Shown here piece by piece: positions 1-8,359 of a stretch of 64,000 bases of DNA. Origin of the DNA: Leucobacter komagatae (GTDB lineage: Bacteria > Actinomycetota > Actinomycetes > Actinomycetales > Microbacteriaceae); contig NZ_JXSQ01000002.1 of assembly GCF_000834055.1 (NCBI RefSeq), forward strand, positions 124,001-188,000, read 5' to 3'. The position numbers and the translations under genes are program-made. How positions within the stretch are numbered: position 1 is the first letter of the stretch; each line of letters opens with the position of its first letter. Under the pieces are notes generated by a model. That model searched no databases. It was not told the origin of the DNA and saw nothing but the letters and a program-made list of their open reading frames with translations.

Positions 1-505
1 CTGGGGTGCCACCGAGCTGCTGTCGCAGCGGGAGCGCATCTTGCGGGCTCAGGGCAAGCACGACCCGCTCGCCAGGCACGGCGCACTGCACGGCCGCGCT
101 GAGCGGGTTCATTGCCTCCTCGGAGAGCAGGAAGAACTCGTTCGTGTCTGCGGCGCCGCCGAAGCCTGAGCTCGCAAAGAGCTGCTCGCCTGTCTCCTGG
201 TCGTAGAAGGCAAAGTTTACGGACGCGATCGTGTCGTTACCCGCGACCTTCGTTCCCGCACGCACGCCGGAATCGTCAACGACCGTACGCTGCGACGAGG
301 TGATCTTCGTGTCAGCGGGGATCGACACCTCCGGGGCGGTACCAAACCCTCCGAGCACCACAACGTTGTCGCTCAGCGCACCTGCGCCAAGGGACGAAGT
401 GCACTCGCCGCGATCCACCTCGCCCGCATCAATTGAGCTGCAGCCCGTCAGGGCAACGGCGGAAACAGCGACGGTCAGAACCGCTGGGGCAATGCGACGA
501 AGCAT
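1..505 (-). CDS. FKBP-like peptidyl-prolyl isomerase lipoprotein, C-terminus beyond window
   Basis: The gene starts at ATG 505 and runs off the left edge, so 168 residues are visible. It opens with a lipoprotein signal: two arginines, a hydrophobic core and the lipobox ALTGC with Cys22, so it should be anchored outside the membrane. The mature part has a GFGTAPEVSIP segment followed by a TVVDDSG stretch and a long beta-rich region, resembling the tandem FKBP-type lipoproteins of Microbacteriaceae. The FKBP active-site strand is not clearly visible in this part, so the family call is moderate. GAGAGGTGTTAC precedes the ATG. The HAD-TrmI gene lies 68 bp upstream in the same direction. Confidence 0.6.
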   Translation of the reverse strand, partial: MLRRIAPAVLTVAVSAVALTGCSSIDAGEVDRGECTSSLGAGALSDNVVVLGGFGTAPEVSIPADTKITSSQRTVVDDSGVRAGTKVAGNDTIASVNFAFYDQETGEQLFASSGFGGAADTNEFFLLSEEAMNPLSAAVQCAVPGERVVLALSPQDALPLRQQLGGTP

Positions 506-573
506 GTAACACCTCTCGAGTGCGTCGAATGCGAACCAGCCCATCCTAGCGGGCGGTCGCTGGGGTTCGGGCG

Positions 574-2403
574 TTACTCGCCCGAGTCTTCAGGAGTGAT
601 CGTGGTTGCGGGTGCTGCGGAATCGATTCCAGCGCGGTGATCGGCGATGCGCCCAGCCTCGCGTGCCTTCTTCCGGAGGATCTTGTCGCTCTTCACCCGC
701 TGGCCGACGCTCTCCTCGCTCCACGCGGCAGGATCGGCGTCAGGCCCCATGTCGGGAAGCCAGTTGCCCATGTCGGCCTCAGAGAAATCGCTCTTCGAAG
801 CGCGACGCTTGAGGCTCGGCAGCGCTGTGCCGGGCGCGAGCTTGCGTGCGGTGACGAGGAAGCCGGTGTGGCCAACCATACGGTGGTCCGGGCGCACGGC
901 AAGGCCCTCAACGTGCCAGCCGCGCACCATCGTCTCCGAGGCCTGCGGGTGCGTGAAGCGCCCCGACCGGCGAAGCTCTTCGACGGTGCGCGAGAGCTGG
1001 GTTACGGTGGCAACGTAGCAAATCACGACACCGCCTGGGGCGAGCGCGTTCGCGGTGACATCCACGCATTCCCACGGCGCGAGCATGTCGAGCACGACGC
1101 GGTCGACCGAGTCGGCCTCGAGTGCGTTTGGAAGCTCTTCCTGGAGGTCGCCGACGCGCACCGTCCAGTTTGCCGGGTGCGTTCCGGCGTAAGCGCGCGC
1201 GTTCTCGCGAGCGATGTCGGCGAACTCCTCGCGGCGCTCGAACGAGTGCACCTCACCCTGTGGGCCGACGGCGCGGAGCAGGTGCAGCGAGAGCGCGCCA
1301 GAGCCGACACCAGCTTCGACGACGCGAGCGCCGGGGAAGATATCGGCAAGCGACACGATCTGGGCCGCGTCTTTCGGGTACACGATGGCAGCGCCGCGCG
1401 GCATCGACATCACGAAGTCTGAGAGCAGCGGGCGAAGCGCGAGGTACTCCTCGCCGCTATTGTTCGCAATCACTGAGGCGTCTGGAAGATCGACGATGTC
1501 GTCGTGGCGGATCATGCCCTTGTGGCTGTGGAACTCGGCCCCGCGCTCAAGCGTGATCGTGTTCATTCGCCCCTTGGGGCCGGTGAGCTGCACACGGTCA
1601 CCGAAGCGGAACGGGCCGCGGAGCGCCGGAGTCGCTTCGCCCGAGCTTGCTGCGCCCGAGCTTGCTGCGGCCTGCGCCGATCCACCCTCTGCGGTCGCGC
1701 GGTGCTGCGCCCAGAGCGCGCAGGCTGCGGCGACGTCGATCCCAGCAAGAGTTGGGAGTACAACGTGCGCGGCCCCAGCGTCGAGCGGCACTACACCGGG
1801 AACCGCAACCACGACGGCGCCGGCGGCAAGCGCCGCTGCAGCGCCTGGCCGCGAGTCCTCGAACGCGATGCAGTCGGCCGCCGCGGCGCCAACGGCGGCT
1901 GCGCCGCGAAGATAGGGGTCTGGGTGCGGCTTCTCGTGCGCGACCTCGTCGCCGGCGATGACCGCGGCAAACGTCCCCTCGGGAAGCAATGCAACGACAG
2001 CGTCTGCGATGCGGCGCACCGACATCGTGACGAGCACGTTCGGGATACCGACCTCACGGAAGCCAGCGAGCAGCTCCGTCGCCCCAGCGACCCAGTTCGG
2101 CTGATCAGTAGCGAGGCCCGCGACGATGGCCTCGCTCCACTCGGCGATGATCTCGTCTACGGAAAGCGGAACGCCGAGTTGCTGGAAGTGCGCGGCGGCC
2201 GTCTTCAGACCGAGCCCGACAAGCTGCGTCTCCATCCCCTCGGGGAAGCTCAGCCCGTAACGGGCGAGCATGGCGATCTCCGCCTGAATCCAGAGCGGTT
2301 CCGAGTCGATGATGGTGCCGTCCATGTCCCACAGTGCGGCAGCGGGATTCGCTCCCCCGTGCGGTGCGGCTACAGGCGGGGCGGCGTGCGTCTGAGTCGT
2401 CAT
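574..2403 (-). CDS. trmI: Fusion of HAD-family hydrolase and tRNA (adenine-58-N1)-methyltransferase
   Basis: 609 residues from ATG 2403. Residues 1 to about 240 are a HAD hydrolase: DMDGTIIDS (nucleophile Asp26, acid Asp28), a VTMS motif II, HEKPHPDPY with the motif III lysine, and FEDSRPG motif IV. A linker rich in Ala and Ser (about 240-262) leads to a TrmI domain starting at GPFRFGDRVQL, with the SAM-binding motif VVEAGVGSGALS and the catalytic-region motif LDMLAPWE. TrmI makes m1A58 in the T-loop of tRNA as a tetramer. The reading frame is open throughout, and the GTG in the linker region (1685) is out of frame, so the two domains appear to be one protein. The substrate of the HAD half is unknown. 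PAC2 diverges upstream. Confidence 0.88.
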   Translation of the reverse strand: MTTQTHAAPPVAAPHGGANPAAALWDMDGTIIDSEPLWIQAEIAMLARYGLSFPEGMETQLVGLGLKTAAAHFQQLGVPLSVDEIIAEWSEAIVAGLATDQPNWVAGATELLAGFREVGIPNVLVTMSVRRIADAVVALLPEGTFAAVIAGDEVAHEKPHPDPYLRGAAAVGAAAADCIAFEDSRPGAAAALAAGAVVVAVPGVVPLDAGAAHVVLPTLAGIDVAAACALWAQHRATAEGGSAQAAASSGAASSGEATPALRGPFRFGDRVQLTGPKGRMNTITLERGAEFHSHKGMIRHDDIVDLPDASVIANNSGEEYLALRPLLSDFVMSMPRGAAIVYPKDAAQIVSLADIFPGARVVEAGVGSGALSLHLLRAVGPQGEVHSFERREEFADIARENARAYAGTHPANWTVRVGDLQEELPNALEADSVDRVVLDMLAPWECVDVTANALAPGGVVICYVATVTQLSRTVEELRRSGRFTHPQASETMVRGWHVEGLAVRPDHRMVGHTGFLVTARKLAPGTALPSLKRRASKSDFSEADMGNWLPDMGPDADPAAWSEESVGQRVKSDKILRKKAREAGRIADHRAGIDSAAPATTITPEDSGE

Positions 2404-2461
2404 TTGGTCTATCCTACCGGCGGTGCCCGTGAGACCCCGCACGGGAGATAGTCTGGGGAGC

Positions 2462-3664
2462 GTGAATGAATCCACGGACCGAGATCTCGCGCCGCGTGTC
2501 CTCATCGCCGCGTTCCAGGGTTGGAGCGACGCGGGAGACGCGACCTCCGAAGCACTGCAACACCTGATCGGCCTGCAGAAGGCCGAACTGCTCCACATCA
2601 TCGGGGGCGAGAGCTTTGTCGACCTGCAACTGCAGCGACCGAAGGTGTTCCGCGACGAACAGGGCCGACGCGCCATTGACTGGCCAGACACGAGGCTCTA
2701 CGGCACAGTCCACCGTCCCGGTACCGCAGGGTTTGGTGCCGCAGCGATGACGGCTGCCGGGCTCACCCCGCCACCCGCAGCGGATGCCGCAGCCGAAGAA
2801 ACAGAGACGATCACCCGCATCGACGGCTCGCCCGTCCACGACCTGTTCTTCATGCCAGGGTATGAGCCAGGGAGGGACTGGGAGAACTTTGCCGATGAGG
2901 TGGTAGAGCTCGCCGAGGTCTGGGGTGTCGACCTCGTCGTACTCCTTGGCTCGATGTATTCCGACGCACCCCATTCGCGTCCCATCATCACGAACGTGAC
3001 CTCAGAGGATCCAACGCTGCGCGAGCGCTACGGCGCCGAGCGAAGCGAGTACGAGGGGCCAGCCGGAATTCTCACGGCCGTGGAGATCGCGCTCGAGGCC
3101 GCGACGATCGGCAGCTTGTCCCTCTGGGTGCAGGTGCCGCACTATGTTCACTCCGCGCCCTCACCGAAGGCGACGCTTGCGATCCTCGACAAGCTCGAGG
3201 AGCTGCTCGACATCGTGATCCCCCGCGGCGAGCTGTTCGCGCAGGCGACCGACTGGGAGAGCAACATCAACCGGATCGCCGAGAACGACGACGACATGAC
3301 GCGCTACATCCGCAGCCTCGAGGAGGCACGCGACGAGGCGCTCGCCGCTGAGACAACGGGCGACGCGCTCGCTGCGGAGTTCGAGAAGTTCCTCGAGCAG
3401 GACTCGCGCGACGATAAGCAGGCGCGCCTCGGGTCCCAGAGTGATGGCCGACAGGCGCGTCCCGAGCCGGAGCACTCAGCTTCGCCGGAGCAGCCAGCGC
3501 CACCCGCGAAGCCGGAGCAGGGTGCACCGACCGCGGCCGAGCAGCCCGAGCAGTCCGAGCAGCCCGAACAGCCCGAACAGCCCAAGCAGGACGGTGAGGC
3601 TGGCCCCAACCCCGACGGGTCAGATTCCGACGGGCCGGATCCCGACGGGCGGGATCGCCGCTAG
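2462..3664 (+). CDS. PAC2 family protein (proteasome-assembly-chaperone-2-like fold)
   Basis: 400 residues if translation starts at GTG 2462, just before the conserved core beginning VLIAAFQGWSDAGDA. An in-frame ATG at 2423 would leave only 19 bp to the divergent HAD-TrmI gene. GGGAGA lies about 13 nt before the GTG. The PAC2/DUF75 core occupies about residues 10-290 and contains VVLLGSMYSDAPHSRP and a PHYVHSAPSP segment typical of the actinobacterial family. The last 90 residues are low-complexity, with EQPEQ and SEQPEQ repeats, then acidic DSDGPDPDG. Family members are often near proteasome or trmI genes; the exact role is unknown. The stop codon overlaps that of mshC. Confidence 0.85.
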   Translation: MNESTDRDLAPRVLIAAFQGWSDAGDATSEALQHLIGLQKAELLHIIGGESFVDLQLQRPKVFRDEQGRRAIDWPDTRLYGTVHRPGTAGFGAAAMTAAGLTPPPAADAAAEETETITRIDGSPVHDLFFMPGYEPGRDWENFADEVVELAEVWGVDLVVLLGSMYSDAPHSRPIITNVTSEDPTLRERYGAERSEYEGPAGILTAVEIALEAATIGSLSLWVQVPHYVHSAPSPKATLAILDKLEELLDIVIPRGELFAQATDWESNINRIAENDDDMTRYIRSLEEARDEALAAETTGDALAAEFEKFLEQDSRDDKQARLGSQSDGRQARPEPEHSASPEQPAPPAKPEQGAPTAAEQPEQSEQPEQPEQPKQDGEAGPNPDGSDSDGPDPDGRDRR

Positions 3665-4959
3665 CTTCCCTGCGGCTCGATCCCGCAGCCGTCTTCCTGC
3701 ACGAGCTGGACCCCGAGGAGCGCCTTGACGGCGTCCGCGATGAGGGCAGGCTGGTCGACACCCGCATCAAGCGCAGCGTCAAGCGTTGCGAGCATCACGG
3801 GAGTGTCGAGGTCGTTCGCAAGCGATGAGCGGAGCTGCTGCAGAACGGACGCCGCCGACACCGGTTCGGGGTTCACCCTGGCGAGACCCTCGCGCCACGC
3901 TGCGAGCCTGCGTTCAGCACGCTCGAGGTCAGCGTCGAACCACTCCCACTCGGTGCGATAGTGGTGCGCGAGCAGCGCGAGGCGGATCGCGGCCGGGTCG
4001 ACACAGTGACCTGCGTGCTGCCCGTCGAGCAGCTTGGATACGAAGACGAGGTTGCCGCGCGACTTCGACATCTTGTGGCCTTCGTACGACACGAGTGCCG
4101 CGTGGCAGTACGCATGCGCGAGCGGCTTGCCCGAGATCGCGGTGGCGTGCGCCGCGGTGAATTCGTGGTGCGGGAACACGAGGTCGTGCCCGCCGCCCTG
4201 CACGGTGAAGAGCTCGCCGAGCGCCTGCCGTGCGATCACAGTGCACTCAATGTGCCAGCCCGGACGGCCGACGCCGACAGCGGTGTCCCAGCTGGGTTCG
4301 CCGGCGCGTGCCGCGCGCCACAGCAGTGGATCGAGCACGTCGCGCTTCCCCTCGCGCTCCGGGTCTCCCCCGCGCTCGGCGCTCAGCGTCTCGAGCAGCG
4401 AGCGATCGTACGGAGCGACATCGCCGAGTCGCCACTGCGATTCCTTTTGGGCGCCGCGCACGTCGAAGTAGATGTCGTCGCCCTCGGCGTCGCTTGTCGC
4501 AACCGTGTAGGCGAAGCCACGTTCCAGCAGCTGCTTCACCCCGTAGGCGATCTCGTCGATCGCCTCGGTCACCGCGACGAAGTTGTCCGGTGGGATCATG
4601 CCAAGCCGGTGCATATCGGAGCGGTACAGCCCGATCTGCTCGTCGGCGAGTGCACGCCAGTCGACGCCGGTCGCGTTGGCGCGTTCCAACAGCGGGTCGT
4701 CGACGTCGGTGATGTTCTGCGCGTACACGGTTTCGATGCCTGCGTCGCGCCAAGCGCGCTGCATGATGTCGAACGTGAGGTAGGTGAACGCGTGCCCAAT
4801 GTGGGTGGCGTCGTATGGTGTGAGCCCGCAGACGTACAGCGTCGCGCGATCGTCTTGGATCGCCGGGTGCTCGAGGCGCCCCTTCGCGGTGTTGAAGAGC
4901 CTTGGCGCTTCGCCGCTACCGGGTAGTTTTGGCAGCTCTGGGGGTGTCCACGTGCGCAT
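3661..4959 (-). CDS. mshC: L-cysteine:1D-myo-inositol 2-amino-2-deoxy-alpha-D-glucopyranoside ligase
   Basis: 432 residues. This is the ATP-dependent ligase that joins cysteine to GlcN-inositol in mycothiol synthesis, paralogous to cysteinyl-tRNA synthetase. Support: VCGLTPYDATHIGHA (the Thr-Pro-Tyr form marks MshC rather than CysS), zinc-site residues around Cys, GWHIEC and FPHHE, and the KMSKS loop HKMSKSRGN. Length is close to known MshC and shorter than CysS, which carries an extra anticodon domain. The ATG shares one base with the uppP stop (TAATG), so the two are probably co-translated. Its stop and that of PAC2 are read from the same CTAG on opposite strands. Confidence 0.93.
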   Translation of the reverse strand: MRTWTPPELPKLPGSGEAPRLFNTAKGRLEHPAIQDDRATLYVCGLTPYDATHIGHAFTYLTFDIMQRAWRDAGIETVYAQNITDVDDPLLERANATGVDWRALADEQIGLYRSDMHRLGMIPPDNFVAVTEAIDEIAYGVKQLLERGFAYTVATSDAEGDDIYFDVRGAQKESQWRLGDVAPYDRSLLETLSAERGGDPEREGKRDVLDPLLWRAARAGEPSWDTAVGVGRPGWHIECTVIARQALGELFTVQGGGHDLVFPHHEFTAAHATAISGKPLAHAYCHAALVSYEGHKMSKSRGNLVFVSKLLDGQHAGHCVDPAAIRLALLAHHYRTEWEWFDADLERAERRLAAWREGLARVNPEPVSAASVLQQLRSSLANDLDTPVMLATLDAALDAGVDQPALIADAVKALLGVQLVQEDGCGIEPQGS

Positions 4960-5825
4960 TACACACCGTCCTGGAATGCGATCGCGGGAACTTCGCCCCC
5001 GGGAGTAAGCACGCCGTTCAGGAGGAGCACGATGATGACGCCTCCGATGATGACGCGGTAGATCACGAAGGGCATGAAGCTGCGCTTGGAGATGTACCGC
5101 ATGAAGAAGCCGATGACGACGAGCGCGATGGCAAACGCGACGACGGTCGCGATGATCGTCATGCTCCACGGCGCCTGGTTCGCGGGCGACTTGATGACCT
5201 TGAACACCTGGTAGAAGCCGGATCCGAGCACGGCTGGGATAGCGAGCAGGAACGAGTAGCGTGCCGCCGCTTCGCGCTTGTATCCCATGAACAGGCCGGC
5301 GGTGATGGTTCCGCCGGAGCGCGAAACGCCTGGGATGAGCGATGCGGCCTGCGCGAGGCCATAGATGAGGCCGTGCTTCCAGGTGAGTGTTTCGATGGGG
5401 CGCATCTTCGAGCCGACACGGTCAGCGACGCCGAGCAGCAGGCCGAACACGATGAGAGAGATCGCGGTGAACCAGAGCGAACGCAGCGTGCTCTCGATCG
5501 CGTCTTGGAACAGCAGCCCAAGCACAACGATGGGGATCGTGCCGAGGATGATCCACCAGCCCATTTTCGCGTCGGGATCGTTGCGCGGCACGGTCTTGCC
5601 CGAGAGCGACTTGAACCAACGCCCGATGATGCGGACGATGTCTCGCCAGAAGAAGACAATGACTGCCGCCTCCGTGCCGATCTGCGTGATCGCGGTGAAC
5701 GCCGCACCCGCATCGCCTATGCCAAGCAGTTCGCTCGTCACCCTGAGGTGTGCGCTCGAAGATACCGGCAGAAACTCCGTGAGTCCCTGGACGATGCCGA
5801 GGATGATCGCCTCGAAAATACCCAT
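4959..5825 (-). CDS. uppP: Undecaprenyl-diphosphate phosphatase
   Basis: 288 residues, an integral membrane enzyme that recycles undecaprenyl diphosphate, the lipid carrier of cell-wall precursors. The family signatures are [14 protein letters not shown] near the N-terminus and [13 protein letters not shown] mid-protein (catalytic Glu, Ser and Arg), with about eight hydrophobic segments. The start at ATG 5825 directly precedes the first conserved helix ([13 protein letters not shown]) and is preceded by GGGAAGG. It is the first gene of a uppP-mshC pair joined by a one-base stop/start overlap. The 85-bp gap to the M20 gene has no clear terminator. Confidence 0.95.
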   Translation of the reverse strand: MGIFEAIILGIVQGLTEFLPVSSSAHLRVTSELLGIGDAGAAFTAITQIGTEAAVIVFFWRDIVRIIGRWFKSLSGKTVPRNDPDAKMGWWIILGTIPIVVLGLLFQDAIESTLRSLWFTAISLIVFGLLLGVADRVGSKMRPIETLTWKHGLIYGLAQAASLIPGVSRSGGTITAGLFMGYKREAAARYSFLLAIPAVLGSGFYQVFKVIKSPANQAPWSMTIIATVVAFAIALVVIGFFMRYISKRSFMPFVIYRVIIGGVIIVLLLNGVLTPGGEVPAIAFQDGV

Positions 5826-5910
5826 ACGGTGGTGGCCTTCCCTCTCATGGCACGCGCTGCGGGCCGTCGTCCAGACTAGCCCAAGCGCGACTGAGAGTTG
5901 CGTGGTTGGT

Positions 5911-7239
5911 TCAGTATGAACGAAGCAGATCGGCGAGCACGCGGTGCCCGAAGTCAAGCGCGTCAAGGGGCACACGCTCGTCGACGCCGTGGAACATCCC
6001 GGGGAAGTCGAGGTCGGCAGGAAGCCTGAGCGGTGCGAAGCCGTAGCCGGTGATGCCGAGGCGCGCGAGCGCCTTGTTGTCTGTGCCGCCGGAGAGCATG
6101 TATGGCAGCACCTTCGCGCCCGGATCGTGGGCCTCGAGCGCCGCCTTCATCGCGTCGACGAGCTCGCCAGTGAACGGCACCTCAAGGCCGATATCTGAGT
6201 GCACAATCTCGATCTCGATGTCGTCGCCGACGATGCGCTGGATCTCCGCGCGCACCTCCTCCTGCTCGGTGGGCAGCGTGCGCACGTCAACGAGGGCTTC
6301 GGCCGTGTCGGGGATCACGTTGTGCTTGTAGCCGGCGGTGAGCACCGTCGGGTTGGAGGTGTTGCGCAGGCTCGCCTGGATGAATCCCGCGCCCTTGCCG
6401 AGGCTGAGCACGAGCTCCTCCGGGTTGATCTCCTTCGGATCCTCACCAACGAGCTGGGCGATCTCGTCCACGAGCTCGCGGGTCGTGTCGCAGAGCGCGA
6501 TTGGCCATTCGTGCCTACCGAGAGCGGCGATTGCCTCCGCAAGACGGGTCACCGCGTTGTCGTGCCAGACGCGTGAGCCGTGGGCGGCGGTGCCGCGTGC
6601 GCGTAGCCGGATCCAATCCAGAGCCTTCTCGCCGGTCTGGATGAGGTAGGCGCGATTGCCTGCGATGTCGATGGAGTAGCCGCCGACCTCGCTGATCGCT
6701 GTGCCCGCCCCGGCGAACAACTCGGGGAAGTGCTCAACGAGGTGGTGCGATCCGTACTTGCCGCCGTTCTCCTCGTCGGCGAAGAACGCGAGGATGACGT
6801 CGCGGCGTGGCTGTTCTCCCGCGCGGAGCAGCTCAGCTGTAGCGGTGAGGATCATGGCGTCCATGTCCTTCATATCCACTGCGCCGCGGCCCCAGAGCAT
6901 TCCGTCCTTCACTACTCCAGCGAAGGGGTCAACGCTCCAGTTCGCGGGGTCTGCTGGCACGACATCGAGGTGACCGTGGAGCACGAGCGCCGGAAGGCCG
7001 GGCTCGCGGCCTGCTACCCGGGCCACGACGCTCGCGCGGCCTGGGTCGGATTCAATGACGACGGGCTCGAGGCCCAGATCCTTCAGGTAAGCAACGACGT
7101 AGTCAGCTGCGGGGCGCTCAGGGTTCGCGTCGCCACCGCCCCGGTTCGAGGTGTCGATACGGATGAGGTCTCTCGCGACCTTCGCCGTCTCAGACAGTTC
7201 TACGGTTTCTGACAGTTCTTCGTCGAGCTCGGTAGGCAT
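5911..7239 (-). CDS. M20-family metallopeptidase (ArgE/DapE-like)
   Basis: 442 residues from ATG 7239, with GGTGGAAG just upstream. M20 enzymes are di-zinc hydrolases cutting N-acyl or peptide bonds. The ligand motifs are visible: [12 protein letters not shown] (His and catalytic Asp), [12 protein letters not shown] (bridging Asp) and [12 protein letters not shown] (catalytic Glu-Glu), plus [11 protein letters not shown] near the C-terminus. The dimerisation (lid) domain lies between about residues 200 and 320. A longer reading frame upstream (to 7377) has no conserved sequence. The substrate cannot be told from sequence. It is divergent from the EamA transporter, 98 bp apart. Confidence 0.87.
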   Translation of the reverse strand: MPTELDEELSETVELSETAKVARDLIRIDTSNRGGGDANPERPAADYVVAYLKDLGLEPVVIESDPGRASVVARVAGREPGLPALVLHGHLDVVPADPANWSVDPFAGVVKDGMLWGRGAVDMKDMDAMILTATAELLRAGEQPRRDVILAFFADEENGGKYGSHHLVEHFPELFAGAGTAISEVGGYSIDIAGNRAYLIQTGEKALDWIRLRARGTAAHGSRVWHDNAVTRLAEAIAALGRHEWPIALCDTTRELVDEIAQLVGEDPKEINPEELVLSLGKGAGFIQASLRNTSNPTVLTAGYKHNVIPDTAEALVDVRTLPTEQEEVRAEIQRIVGDDIEIEIVHSDIGLEVPFTGELVDAMKAALEAHDPGAKVLPYMLSGGTDNKALARLGITGYGFAPLRLPADLDFPGMFHGVDERVPLDALDFGHRVLADLLRSY

Positions 7240-7337
7240 GCTTCCACCATAGCGGGGCTTCGCTGGCGGGCGTCCATTGATTACCCGCAAACACGATATC
7301 CTTCGACCAATCCACCACCAGTCGCACCCCGGAGGCA

Positions 7338-8345
7338 ATGATGCTCGCGAGCCGTCGCGCACGAACGAACGTGGCACCCCAAGACAGCGCAGCTGTCACA
7401 GGCTTCCTGCTCGCAATCGGATCGGCGGCATCGTTTGCGCTCTCCGGCATCTTCGCGAGCGCGCTCATGCAGGCTGGCTGGTCGGCTGGGGCAGCGGTTA
7501 CCGTGCGGATCGGCTTCTCCGCGATCGTGCTGCTTGGCCCGACGGTCGTGCTCATGCGCGGGCGCTGGGACCTCGTCCGTCGCGCGTGGCCGCAGCTGCT
7601 CGTGTTCGGCGTGCTCGCCGTCGCAGGCTGTCAGCTGGCATTCTTCCTCGCGGTCCAGTTCATTCCGCCGAGCCTTGCGCTCCTCATCGAGTTCACTGGC
7701 CCAGTCATGCTCGTGTTCTGGATGTGGGCGCGCAGCCGGAACGCTCCATCGCTGGTCACGCTGGCGGGAGCCGCGATCGCAGTGCTCGGCGTCGTCTCGA
7801 TCTCGGGTGTGCTCGCAGGCGTGTCGCTGCATCCCCTCGGCATCGCTTTCGCTCTCGTCGCCGCCGCGGGAAACGCGGCGTACTATGCGACGGGAGCTGC
7901 GAGCGATCACGGGATCCCGACACTCCCCTTCGTCGGGCTCGGACTGCTCATCGGCTCGGTTCCGCTCCTGCTCGCCGCGGCGATCGGCGTTCTGCCGTTC
8001 GCGGTGACCACGACACCCGCGAGCATTGCCGGCGTTGAAGCTCACCCCTTGCTCATCGTCGCCGGCATGGTGCTCATCTCTACCGTGCTCTCCTACCTGC
8101 TCGGTGTCGCCGCTTCCCGCAGGCTCGGGGCGACGGTGTCGAGCTTCACCGGGTACTCGGAACCCCTGTTCGGGATCGTGTGGACGATCCTGCTGCTCGC
8201 TGTGGTTCCCACTGGGCTGCAGTGGCTCGGCGCAGCACTCATCGTCGCCGGCGTGATCACCGTAAAGGTCGGTGAGCTCAGGACGGCACGGGCAAAACGA
8301 AGAGCCGCAGACCCGAATCTCGTCGGCGCAGCTCGAAAGGTCTGA
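7338..8345 (+). CDS. EamA/RhtA-type drug/metabolite exporter, ten membrane segments
   Basis: 335 residues with ten hydrophobic segments arranged as two EamA halves. The second half contains SSFTGYSEPLFGIVWT, a motif typical of the RhtA/YdeD branch, followed by LGAALIVAGVI. GGAGG lies 5 nt before ATG 7338. The ABC-F gene begins 14 bp downstream, so the two probably form one transcript. Family members export amino acids, purines or other small metabolites; this one's cargo cannot be predicted. The N-terminal 15 residues are basic. Confidence 0.87.
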   Translation: MMLASRRARTNVAPQDSAAVTGFLLAIGSAASFALSGIFASALMQAGWSAGAAVTVRIGFSAIVLLGPTVVLMRGRWDLVRRAWPQLLVFGVLAVAGCQLAFFLAVQFIPPSLALLIEFTGPVMLVFWMWARSRNAPSLVTLAGAAIAVLGVVSISGVLAGVSLHPLGIAFALVAAAGNAAYYATGAASDHGIPTLPFVGLGLLIGSVPLLLAAAIGVLPFAVTTTPASIAGVEAHPLLIVAGMVLISTVLSYLLGVAASRRLGATVSSFTGYSEPLFGIVWTILLLAVVPTGLQWLGAALIVAGVITVKVGELRTARAKRRAADPNLVGAARKV

Positions 8346-8359
8346 GATCCTTGTGAGAC

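Noticed and set aside
637-1422. Long open frame opposite the TrmI gene
   Set aside because: It has no ribosome-binding site, an amino-acid mix typical of antisense GC-rich DNA and no known motif; the opposite strand encodes a clear gene.
4902-5879. Long frame opposite mshC and uppP
   Set aside because: It is an antisense shadow rich in Arg, Asp and His, contradicting two well-supported genes on the other strand.
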